The position numbers were made by a program, and so were the translations under genes. Positions 1-6,548 of a stretch of DNA of 64,000 nt are shown one piece after another (within the stretch, counting starts at the first letter, position 1; the number at the start of each line of letters is the position of its first letter). The stretch lies in NCBI GenBank assembly GCA_024235095.1, contig JACKNC010000003.1, forward strand, positions 186,001 to 250,000, read 5' to 3'. The notes beneath the pieces are model-generated. The model worked only from the letters and a program-made list of their open reading frames with translations. It searched no databases and was not told the origin of the DNA. The DNA comes from Gammaproteobacteria bacterium (lineage in GTDB: Bacteria > Pseudomonadota > Gammaproteobacteria > Competibacterales > Competibacteraceae).

Positions 1-103
1 GAGCACGGAGGCAAAGGCGGCATGGGTGCCCAGGGTCATGGGTCTATCCCGACCGCAGGGAAACACGCTGAATTCCCCGCCATCGCCGCCTTGCCGCAGG
101 GCG

Positions 104-116
104 GTAATGTTATTAC
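104..116. promoter_or_regulatory. possible TA operator palindrome
   Basis: GTAAT-GTT-ATTAC inverted repeat 28 bp upstream of the antitoxin start. AbrB/MazE-type antitoxins usually autoregulate by binding such palindromes. Only the symmetry and position support this; the half-sites are short. Confidence 0.3.
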
Positions 117-144
117 TCTTGTAGCAACAAAAGAGGAATTTTTC

Positions 145-372
145 ATGGTTGAACTCAAGGTTCGCAAAGTCGGCAACTCGCTCGGTGTCGTTCTGCCCAA
201 AGAGGTGATCCACCGCTTGAAGGCGAAAGATGGACAAGCCCTGTTCTTGATCGAAGCGCCGGACGGTGGCTATCAGCTCACCCCTTACGATCCGACCTTT
301 GAACAGAAAATGGCGAAGGCGGAAGACCTTATTGAACGCTATCGCCACACGCTCCATGTGCTTGCCCAGTGA
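145..372 (+). CDS. AbrB/MazE-type antitoxin
   Basis: 75-aa protein with the swapped-hairpin AbrB fold signature at its N-terminus (VRKVGNSLGVVLPKEV, residues 6-21), followed by an acidic/amphipathic tail of the kind that wraps a toxin. It would bind DNA as a dimer and neutralise the Doc-type toxin encoded next. I start at the ATG at 145 because AGAGGA lies 7 bases upstream and because the conserved domain begins there; a longer open frame upstream has no family similarity. The stop TGA overlaps the GTG start of the toxin gene by 3 bases, the usual translational coupling of type II toxin-antitoxin pairs. Confidence 0.85.
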   Translation: MVELKVRKVGNSLGVVLPKEVIHRLKAKDGQALFLIEAPDGGYQLTPYDPTFEQKMAKAEDLIERYRHTLHVLAQ

Positions 373-731
373 CCGAGCCGCTCTGGATCGACACGCGGGA
401 CGCACTTGCCCTCCATGATCGCTTGCTCGCGCTGCACGGCGGCGCGCCCGGTGTGCGGGATCACGCCTTGCTGAATTCCGCGCTTGCTCGTCCGCAACAG
501 CTTTACGCCTATGCCGATGCGCCTGACCTCCTCGACTTGGCGGCAGCCTACACCGCAGGCATCGTGCGCAATCATCCGTTCATCGATGGCAACAAGCGCA
601 CCGGTTTTATCGTCGGCATCTTGTTTCTCGAACTCAACGGCGCTCGCTTCACCGCACCCGAAGCGGAGGCGGCTCAGGCCGTTTTGGCGCTGGCCGCTGG
701 GACGCTCGACGAAACGGTTCTGTTGCGTTAG
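369..731 (+). CDS. Doc (death-on-curing) toxin, C-terminus replaced by IS6
   Basis: 120-aa Fic/Doc-fold protein. The catalytic loop H-P-F-I-D-G-N-K-R-T-G is at residues 69-79, matching the Doc consensus HxFx(D/N)xNKR. Doc phosphorylates EF-Tu and halts translation when the antitoxin is lost. It starts at a GTG that overlaps the antitoxin stop codon. The last native codon is near residue 115: the IS6 element begins at 716 and supplies the final residues and the TAG stop. Doc proteins are about 120-130 aa, so only a few C-terminal residues are lost and the catalytic core is intact. Whether it is still toxic cannot be read from the sequence. Confidence 0.85.
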   Translation: MTEPLWIDTRDALALHDRLLALHGGAPGVRDHALLNSALARPQQLYAYADAPDLLDLAAAYTAGIVRNHPFIDGNKRTGFIVGILFLELNGARFTAPEAEAAQAVLALAAGTLDETVLLR

Positions 732-1522
732 CTGATAGGGTCGGATTTCGGTAAGCTACACGGCCCCTGTCCTGACTTGAGAACCCGCATGATCGATTTT
801 AGAGGCCACCGCTTTGAACGAGACATCATCCTAACGAGTGTCCGTTGGTACCTCGCCTATCCGTTGAGCTATCGGAACCTGGAAGAGATGCTGGCGGAGC
901 GGGGTGTCGACGTGGATCATTCCAGCGTCTACCGCTGGGTCCAGAAGTTTACGCCGCAGTTGGAAGCGGCTTTCCGCAAAGGACAAAAGCGCCCGGTGGG
1001 CACAAGTTGGCGGATGGATGAGACCTACATTAAGGTCAAAGGCCAGTGGAAGTACCTCTACCGCGCGGTTGATCGAGACGGCCAGACGATCGACTTCCTG
1101 TTCACGGCGCATCGCGATAAGAAAGCCGCCCTGCGCTTTCTCAAAAAGGCGATACGGCAGCACGGTCTTCCGGACAAAGTCACGATCGATAAGAGTGGCG
1201 CTAACACCGCTGCCCTGGATGCACTCCAGGAGGAGACGGGCGCCGCCATTGAGATTCGCCAAAACAAGTACTTAAATAATTTAGTGGAACAAGATCATCG
1301 CGCCGTTAAACGGATCGTCCGCCCCATGCTGGGGTTCAAAGGCTTTCATTCTGCTCGGACCACCCTGCGGGGCATCGAACTCCTGCACATGATCAAGAAG
1401 GGCCAAATGATCATGGCCGAAGGGACGAATCTCTCCGCCGCAGGACAATTTTATTCACTGGCTGCCTAATAACCTGCAAGGGTTACCCAATCGTGCTCGA
1501 AAAAAATTAACGCAACAGAACC
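716..1522 (+). mobile_element. IS6-family element, copy 1 (807 bp)
   Basis: Terminal inverted repeats GGTTCTGTTGCGTTA at 716 and TAACGCAACAGAACC ending at 1522 enclose one transposase. Copies of the same length and apparently identical sequence lie at 45107-45913 and, inverted, at 55869-56675. The flanking octamers (GACGAAAC left, AATACCGC right) differ, so there is no target duplication and this junction was rearranged after insertion. The left end truncates doc and the right end abuts an IS1595 scrap. Confidence 0.95.
789..1469 (+). CDS. IS6-family transposase
   Basis: 226-aa DDE transposase. An N-terminal helix-turn-helix (LSYRNLEEMLAERGVDVDHS region) precedes the catalytic core: D in RMDETYIKVKG, D in TIDKSGANTAAL and E in LVEQDHRAVKR. 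IS6 enzymes move replicatively and form cointegrates, so neighbouring copies readily produce deletions and inversions. The ATG at 789 is preferred over an upstream TTG (777) because the family begins with this FRGHRF region. Three copies in the window encode the same protein. Confidence 0.93.
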   Translation: MIDFRGHRFERDIILTSVRWYLAYPLSYRNLEEMLAERGVDVDHSSVYRWVQKFTPQLEAAFRKGQKRPVGTSWRMDETYIKVKGQWKYLYRAVDRDGQTIDFLFTAHRDKKAALRFLKKAIRQHGLPDKVTIDKSGANTAALDALQEETGAAIEIRQNKYLNNLVEQDHRAVKRIVRPMLGFKGFHSARTTLRGIELLHMIKKGQMIMAEGTNLSAAGQFYSLAA

Positions 1523-1722
1523 AATACCGCTGAGGGTTTCTGGTCCCTGTTGCGTTCCTGGTTGCGACCCCATCGAGGAATTTCGCAAGAAAAGCTGCCG
1601 CTCTACCTGGGCTTCTTTCAGTTCGTGCATAACGTCCGCATTCGGGGCAAAGGCTTGCTCAGACCTCTCTTGGAACTGCTGGTCGCCTAACAACGCCAAC
1701 TGACTGGAATCCATATTGAGCC
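1523..1722. mobile_element. IS1595 end remnant
   Basis: 200 bp matching, in reverse orientation, one end of the complete IS1595 element at 49988-51049. It includes the last codons of the transposase (ending LLELLVA) and the terminal repeat CTGGAATCCATATTGAGCC at 1704-1722. The rest of the element is absent: the IS6 copy sits directly at the break, so an IS6-mediated deletion probably removed it. Confidence 0.9.
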
Positions 1723-1936
1723 TAACTTTATTAATCGGTATGAATTCAGGGTTTTAGTATAAAAACCATGTCTGGAACACTACCGACTGAGACATGGGTG
1801 ACCTCATTTAGCTTCTCCGAAGCGTTATTGGTATAACACTCATTATATCAATGAGTTGAATGAGGTTCGCTTTTTTTTTATGGATAATCCGGGTTAGGAG
1901 TGTAGCCAAATACCCCGCAGCTTGCGGCGGGGTTCT
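1723..1936. repeat. intergenic with REP-like hairpin
   Basis: No gene seen. A hairpin at 1912-1933 (ACCCCGC...GCGGGGT) lies just past the stop codon of the split DUF4124 gene, on the side where its minus-strand transcript would end, so it could act as its terminator. It resembles the palindromes at 42449-42508. A T9 run at 1871-1879 follows a weak CTCATT/AATGAG stem. Confidence 0.5.
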
Positions 1937-2020
1937 TTACTGGGTTGGCCTTGAGAGATCATCGTCTTTTTCCAAGCGCACGGGTTGCCCAGCGTGTCCT
2001 GCTGTATTGCGCGCCGGCGG
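1937..2020 (-). pseudogene. DUF4124 gene, 3' fragment split off by IS21
   Basis: Twenty-four codons plus a TAA stop (1939-1937) on the minus strand, ending with the 9-bp target duplication CGCCGGCGG at 2012-2020. Joined to the 5' fragment at 4715-4954 after removing the IS21 element and one duplication copy, the frame continues without a break and gives a 104-aa protein ending ...LSRPTQ. Confidence 0.8.
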
Positions 2021-2134
2021 TGCGTATTTCACTGATGCCGGCCATCCATTTCACGGGATGACGGCCGGCGAGTTCAGTCGAAGGCGGCAGCGTATTTCAC
2101 TCGGTCGGAGCGCAGCGACGCAGTGGATGAGTGT

Positions 2135-2890
2135 TTACTGTTCCGTGATGGAGTTCGTCAAGGGGGTTTTACGTTTTCGTAAGGATTCTCCGGTCAGGTT
2201 GAGGGTGTAGGCGTTATGGACGAGCCGATCGAGGAGGGCATCAGCCAGAGTGGGTTCGTCCAGATAGGCGTGCCAGCTTGCCACGGGCAACTGGCTGGTC
2301 ACGAGGGTGGATTGACGGTGATGCCGGTCATCGAGGATTTCCAGAAGATCACGGCGGCCCTCGCTGGTGAGCGGTGTTAAGCCCCAGTCATCGATGACCA
2401 ACACGTGTGCTTTAGCGTACTCGCGTAGCAGCTTGGGATAGCGGCCATCGGCGCGGGCCAACGCCAGTTCAGGGAGCAAGCGGGGCAAACGGACATAGCG
2501 CGCGGTATAGCCCAGACGACACGCATGCTGAGCCAAGGCACAAGCAATCCATGTTTTCCCCACGCCGGTGGGGCCGGTAATCAGGCAGTTGAGATGCTCC
2601 ACAAGCCAGCGTTCACCGAGCAGATGCTGGATGAGGGTTTTATCCAGGCCCCGGGGATGTTGGTAATCCAGGTCTTCCCGGCAGGCTTGCTGGGGCAAAC
2701 GGGCTTGCTGTAAGCGGTACTGGAGGCGACGATTCGCGCGTTCGGTCAGTTCGCGATCAACCAGGAGACTCAAGCGATCCGTAAAGCTGAGCTGATCGCT
2801 ATCGGGCATCTGGAGTTGCTCGTGCAAGGCCTGACGCATGCCGCTGAGTTTCAAGGTGTGCAGTTGATCGAGAAGGGGTTGTTTCAGCAT
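2135..2890 (-). CDS. istB: IstB, IS21 transposition helper ATPase
   Basis: 251-aa AAA+ ATPase of the DnaA/IstB class. Walker A is GPTGVGKTWIACALA, Walker B is VLVIDDWGL, and the C-terminal part contains LLDRLVHNAYTLNLTGESLR. IstB binds DNA non-specifically, bends the target and licenses IstA to integrate. I start at the ATG at 2890 (MLKQPLLDQL), the family start, 16 bp after the istA stop; a longer open frame upstream overlaps istA and lacks family similarity. It is translated just after istA, probably from the same transcript. Confidence 0.93.
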   Translation of the reverse strand: MLKQPLLDQLHTLKLSGMRQALHEQLQMPDSDQLSFTDRLSLLVDRELTERANRRLQYRLQQARLPQQACREDLDYQHPRGLDKTLIQHLLGERWLVEHLNCLITGPTGVGKTWIACALAQHACRLGYTARYVRLPRLLPELALARADGRYPKLLREYAKAHVLVIDDWGLTPLTSEGRRDLLEILDDRHHRQSTLVTSQLPVASWHAYLDEPTLADALLDRLVHNAYTLNLTGESLRKRKTPLTNSITEQ

Positions 2891-2906
2891 GGCGGAGGCT
2901 CCTGGG

Positions 2907-4457
2907 TTATTGGTAATAGCGTGCGCCGCGCACGTTCGCGTGGGTCGCGGTCGAAGGGATGGGCGGTGGCGAAGTCCCCGCATCCGGGAGGCGTTGCTGG
3001 TCCAGGCCATGCTTGAGAATCGACTCGATGCTCTTGTAACTCAGTCCCCCAATGGCTAACGCGCGCTGACAGGCGGCCTCCAAGCGGTCGGCGCCATAGG
3101 CTTTGCCCAGACGCAAGATGCCCAAGCACGAGCGGTAGCCCTGCTGAGGATGGGGCCGCGTGGCCAGGATACGTTCCACTAGAGTCGCCGTGTGGGGGCC
3201 GGTCTGGTGAGCCCAGCGCACTAACCGTTCGGGCGTCCATTCGGCGTACTCCCGATGGGCTTTGGGCATGTGGGCGGTTACGGTGGTATGGCGACCAGGC
3301 TGCGGATGGCGGCGATGACAAGCCACCCGCTGACGTTGATGGAAGACCTCGACCGTGGTGGCGGTCAGGCGCACCTCCACTTCCTGGCGCACCAGGAGGT
3401 AGGGGACCGAATAGTAATGGCGCTCGATGTCAATGTGATAGTCAATGTTGACGCGCGCTTTTTTCCATTGCGCGAACACGTAGGGTTCGGCCGGTAAGGG
3501 ACGCAACGCCGGTTGTTCCAGCGTTGCAAACCAATGCTGACGGGAACCGGGGAGTTTTTTGAAGGCGCGCTGATTGAGGGCGTCGCGCAGTTCGCGGATG
3601 ACCGTGTTGAGTTCGTCGAGACTGAACAGAGTCCGATGGCGCAAGCGGGCCAGAATCCAGCGTTCCACCACGAGCACGCCACTTTCCGCTTTGGCTTTAT
3701 CACGCGGTTTTCGGACACGCGCGGGGATCACCGCGACGCCATAATGGGCGGCTAACTCCAGATAACTGGGGTTGAGGTCGGGCTCATAGCGGTGCGGCGT
3801 CTGGACGCCGGTTTTCAAATTATCTGGAACCACAATTTCCGGGACACCGCCGAAAAATGCAAAGGCCCGGACATGCGCCATGAGCCAGTCATCCAGTCCT
3901 TGGGTCCAGGTCGCCTCCACATAGGTGTAATTGCTGGCGCCCAGCACCGCAACAAACACTTGGGCCTGGCGGAGTTCACCCGTGATGCGGTCCACGATGG
4001 GCACGGTGGGACCGGCGTAGTCCACAAACACCTTCTCACCGGCCCGATGGGTCTGGCGCATCACCACATCGGTATGCGCCACCCAAGCCCGATACTGCTG
4101 GCAGAACCAGGTGTATTGATAGCCCTGGGGATGCGTGGCTTTGTACTCTTCCCACAAGAGCCACAAGGTGACGCCGGGGCGGCGTAATTCCTGGTGGACG
4201 GTGGCCCAATCCGGTTTTCCGCGATCCGCAGACCCAGCGGCGGGGCGCGGCGGAAACAACCGTCGTTCCAATTCATCGGCCATCATGCCCTTGGGCAGGG
4301 GCCAACCCAGGCCCGCTCGTCGGGCGCGTTGCAGATACTCTCCGACCGTGCTACGGCCGATCCCGCAACTCCGGGCAATTTGTGGTTGGCTATGGCCCGC
4401 CGCCTGCAAACGAAGCACTTCTTGAATCTTGCGCATGGATAACCTCTCAGTCGGCAT
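2907..4457 (-). CDS. istA: IstA, IS21 transposase
   Basis: 516-aa DDE transposase. The N-terminal helix-turn-helix (MRKIQEVLRLQAAGHSQ then IARSCGIGRSTVGEYL) is followed by an RNase H-like core with D in EKVFVDYAGPTV, D in EIVVPDNLKTG and E in KAKAESGVLVVERW, and a C-terminal beta-barrel. It acts with IstB to cut and join element ends. The ATG at 4457 is preceded by GAGGAGG at good spacing. Length is normal for the family and no disruption is visible. Confidence 0.94.
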   Translation of the reverse strand: MPTERLSMRKIQEVLRLQAAGHSQPQIARSCGIGRSTVGEYLQRARRAGLGWPLPKGMMADELERRLFPPRPAAGSADRGKPDWATVHQELRRPGVTLWLLWEEYKATHPQGYQYTWFCQQYRAWVAHTDVVMRQTHRAGEKVFVDYAGPTVPIVDRITGELRQAQVFVAVLGASNYTYVEATWTQGLDDWLMAHVRAFAFFGGVPEIVVPDNLKTGVQTPHRYEPDLNPSYLELAAHYGVAVIPARVRKPRDKAKAESGVLVVERWILARLRHRTLFSLDELNTVIRELRDALNQRAFKKLPGSRQHWFATLEQPALRPLPAEPYVFAQWKKARVNIDYHIDIERHYYSVPYLLVRQEVEVRLTATTVEVFHQRQRVACHRRHPQPGRHTTVTAHMPKAHREYAEWTPERLVRWAHQTGPHTATLVERILATRPHPQQGYRSCLGILRLGKAYGADRLEAACQRALAIGGLSYKSIESILKHGLDQQRLPDAGTSPPPIPSTATHANVRGARYYQ

Positions 4458-4519
4458 GAGTTCCTCCTCGGAAAAAAAGGAACCAGCCTACAAGTTGTTA
4501 ACCTGCGTCGCTGCTCATT

Positions 4520-4710
4520 GGCGAAACAACCCGCCGCCTTCCGTGTAATGGCCTGCCGCCTTCCGTGAAACGACCTGCCGTCATCCCGTGAAACGACCTG
4601 CCGTCATCCCGTGAAACGACCTGCCGTCATCCCGTGAAACGACCTGCCGTCATCCCGTGAAACGACCTGCCGTCATCCCGTGAAACGACCTGCCGTCATC
4701 CCGTGAAATA
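4520..4710. repeat. IS21 terminal 23-bp tandem array
   Basis: Six exact head-to-tail copies of a 23-bp unit beginning GTGAAACGACCTGCCGTC start at 4565, 4588, 4611, 4634, 4657 and 4680. A seventh is partial at 4703, and two diverged copies lie upstream at about 4520 and 4542. IS21 ends normally carry two or three such transposase sites, so this end is expanded. The opposite end (2021-2100) has only diverged copies. Confidence 0.9.
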
Positions 4711-4714
4711 CGCA

Positions 4715-4954
4715 CGCCGGCGGTTCGGAGTTCTCCGGCAAAACCCGGATCACGCCGGTCATGGCCGGGCGTTCGGCTTTTCCAGAAAAGGTTTGGTTGG
4801 CATTCTGGCTCATATCGCCGCCGTGGGTGTTGGCCGGGCAGGGCGCATCCTGGTAGAAAATCCGCCCATTGTTCTCAACACACTTGTTGATGGCCATGGC
4901 TGGCGTAGCCAACAGACTCAATAACATGATTCCAGCCCATTGCTTATCTTTCAT
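4715..4954 (-). pseudogene. DUF4124 protein, 5' fragment interrupted by IS21
   Basis: First 80 codons of a small exported protein. A signal peptide (MKDKQWAGIMLLSLLATPAMA) is followed by a DUF4124 motif (INKCVENNGRIFYQDAPCP), which is typical of periplasmic proteins of unknown function. Beyond codon 80 the frame runs into IS21 sequence and stops at 4673 after 13 foreign codons. The 3' end of the gene is at 1937-2020. A truncated product could still be exported, but it lacks the native C-terminus. Confidence 0.85.
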
Positions 4955-5144
4955 GATATTCCCATCGCGGATGCCTCAACAAAACGCTATTCTAGCTTGA
5001 TACACGCCAGCCCGAGAGAGTTTCTCTGTTGAAAAAACCATGACCAGTAGGTCAGCATCCGCCCTCTCCCCTAAACCCGCTCTCGCAAGCAGACGAGTAG
5101 AGTAAGCGATCACACTCGTAACCAGAATAGAACAGGAGCAAGAC

Positions 5145-6353
5145 ATGACGACTGCCCGAATGTGGCGAACGCCCGGTGTTGTTCTCTTCAGTGGGGCGTT
5201 GGCGCTGTCCCTTTCCCTTGGTATTCGCCATGCCTTTGGACTGTTCCTACAACCCATGTCCGTTGATCTGGGCTGGGGACGGGAGGCTTTCGCTCTGGCG
5301 ATTGCCACGCAAAATCTCATTTGGGGGTTGGCGCAACCGTTCGCGGGCCGGTTAGCCGATCGGCATGGCGCGGGCTGGATTGTGCTCAGCGGCGCGTTAC
5401 TGTACGTGACCGGACTCTACTTGATGAGCCTGGCGGCCACCGAGTGGAGCTTACTGATCAGCGCAGGTTTGTTGATCGGCGTCGGCTTGAGCGGAACGAC
5501 CTTTCCGGTGGTCTTTGGCGTCATCAGTCGGGTCGTTGCGCCGGAGAAGCGGAGCTGGGCGATGGGCGTTTCCATGTCTATCGGATCGCTTGGCCAGTTC
5601 CTGTTGTTGCCTGGTAGTAATGTGATGATTGCGGAATTAGGCTGGAGCCATGCGCTTTTGGTGCTGGCGGGGTTAAGCGTGCTCATGCTGCCCTTGTCCG
5701 CTGCGCTGATGGAACCGGGGCAAGGCGCGAAACATTCCGCCATGCCGTTGCGCGCTGTTCTCGCCGAGGCGGTGACTCATCGAGGATTCTGGTTGCTGTC
5801 CTTTGGGTTCTTTGTGTGTGGATTTCAAGTCATTTTCATCTCCACTCATCTCCCAGCCTTTCTCGTGGATCAGGGCTTGGCCCTGAGTTCCGGGGCAACG
5901 GTGCTCGCCCTGATTGGGCTGTTCAATATCGCGGGTTCCTTTCTGGCGGGATTCTGGGGCGGTCATTTCCCCAAGCCGTTGCTGCTTAGCGGGATTTACG
6001 CCGCTCGTTTGATCGTAATCGCGCTCTTTATCGGGTTCCCGGTAACCACATGGAGCGCCTGTGCGTTCGGCGTCGCCATGGGCCTCTTATGGTTAAGCAC
6101 CGTGCCATTAACCAACGGTGTCGTAGCAACGCTTTTTGGCGTGGAGAATCTGTCGATGCTGGGCGGCATTGTGTTCCTGTTCCATCAGATGGGCGCTTTC
6201 CTCGGCGGCTGGCTGGGCGGCTACCTCTATGATCTGGCGGGCAACTATGACCGGGTCTGGATGATCGCTATTGCCTTGAGCGTCATTGCCGGCTTGCTCA
6301 ATCTCCCGATCCGGGAGCGATCGGTTCCACGCCTTGTGCGGGCTGGCGCGTGA
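5145..6353 (+). CDS. MFS transporter (OFA-like)
   Basis: 402-aa integral membrane protein with about 12 hydrophobic segments. The loop motif GRLADRHGAG after helix 2 is the major-facilitator signature (GxLaDrxGrr type). The N-terminal SLGIRHAFGLFLQPMSVDLGW pattern resembles the oxalate/formate-antiporter-like branch of monocarboxylate carriers. Substrate unknown. The ATG at 5145 has AGGAG 6 bases upstream. It converges on the last PKS gene (200 bp between stop codons), so it is not in that operon. Export of the polyketide is possible but unsupported. Confidence 0.85.
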   Translation: MTTARMWRTPGVVLFSGALALSLSLGIRHAFGLFLQPMSVDLGWGREAFALAIATQNLIWGLAQPFAGRLADRHGAGWIVLSGALLYVTGLYLMSLAATEWSLLISAGLLIGVGLSGTTFPVVFGVISRVVAPEKRSWAMGVSMSIGSLGQFLLLPGSNVMIAELGWSHALLVLAGLSVLMLPLSAALMEPGQGAKHSAMPLRAVLAEAVTHRGFWLLSFGFFVCGFQVIFISTHLPAFLVDQGLALSSGATVLALIGLFNIAGSFLAGFWGGHFPKPLLLSGIYAARLIVIALFIGFPVTTWSACAFGVAMGLLWLSTVPLTNGVVATLFGVENLSMLGGIVFLFHQMGAFLGGWLGGYLYDLAGNYDRVWMIAIALSVIAGLLNLPIRERSVPRLVRAGA

Positions 6354-6357
6354 ATCG

Positions 6358-6504
6358 ATGAAGGCGCGTTCGTTAATGACCTTGGCGGGCGTCATCGCCT
6401 TAGGCGTTGCCCTGGGGTCAATGGCGCGGTTACTCCTGAATTATTACGGCTCGGCGGATATGACGATGACCGTGTTTCTTGCCAAGCTACCGGGATGTTG
6501 GTGA
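6358..6504 (+). CDS. possible small membrane peptide
   Basis: 48 codons starting 5 bp after the MFS stop, with one hydrophobic segment (LMTLAGVIALGVALGSMARLLL). No clear ribosome-binding site is seen, but re-initiation after the MFS stop is plausible. No family recognised; it could also be the remnant of a larger gene. Confidence 0.3.
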   Translation: MKARSLMTLAGVIALGVALGSMARLLLNYYGSADMTMTVFLAKLPGCW

Positions 6505-6548
6505 AGACCTGTTTCATCAGTTCCTATCCACTGCGGATTCGGACGTTT

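Larger units (their letters stand above)
2021..4714 (-). mobile_element. IS21-family element (2694 bp)
   Basis: Ends TGCGTATTTCAC (2021) and GTGAAATACGCA (to 4714), with the TG...CA tips typical of IS21. It contains istA and istB and multiple copies of a terminal binding-site repeat. It is flanked by a perfect 9-bp direct repeat, CGCCGGCGG (2012-2020 and 4715-4723). IS21 duplications are usually 4-8 bp, so part of the match may be chance. Both genes look intact, so the element may be active. Confidence 0.95.

Noticed and set aside
1..144. Possible N-terminal extension of the antitoxin from 22
   Set aside because: The AbrB domain begins at the ATG at 145, which has its own ribosome-binding site; upstream codons show no similarity.
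1860..2210. 116-codon plus-strand frame
   Set aside because: It runs across the DUF4124 3' fragment, the target duplication and the IS21 end, so it cannot be an ancestral gene.
2884..3321. 145-codon minus-strand frame inside istA
   Set aside because: Out-of-frame shadow of istA, which has full family support.
4565..4702. Regular 23-bp direct repeats resembling a CRISPR array
   Set aside because: Units are contiguous with no spacers and match the terminal repeat of the surrounding IS21 element; no cas genes are near.
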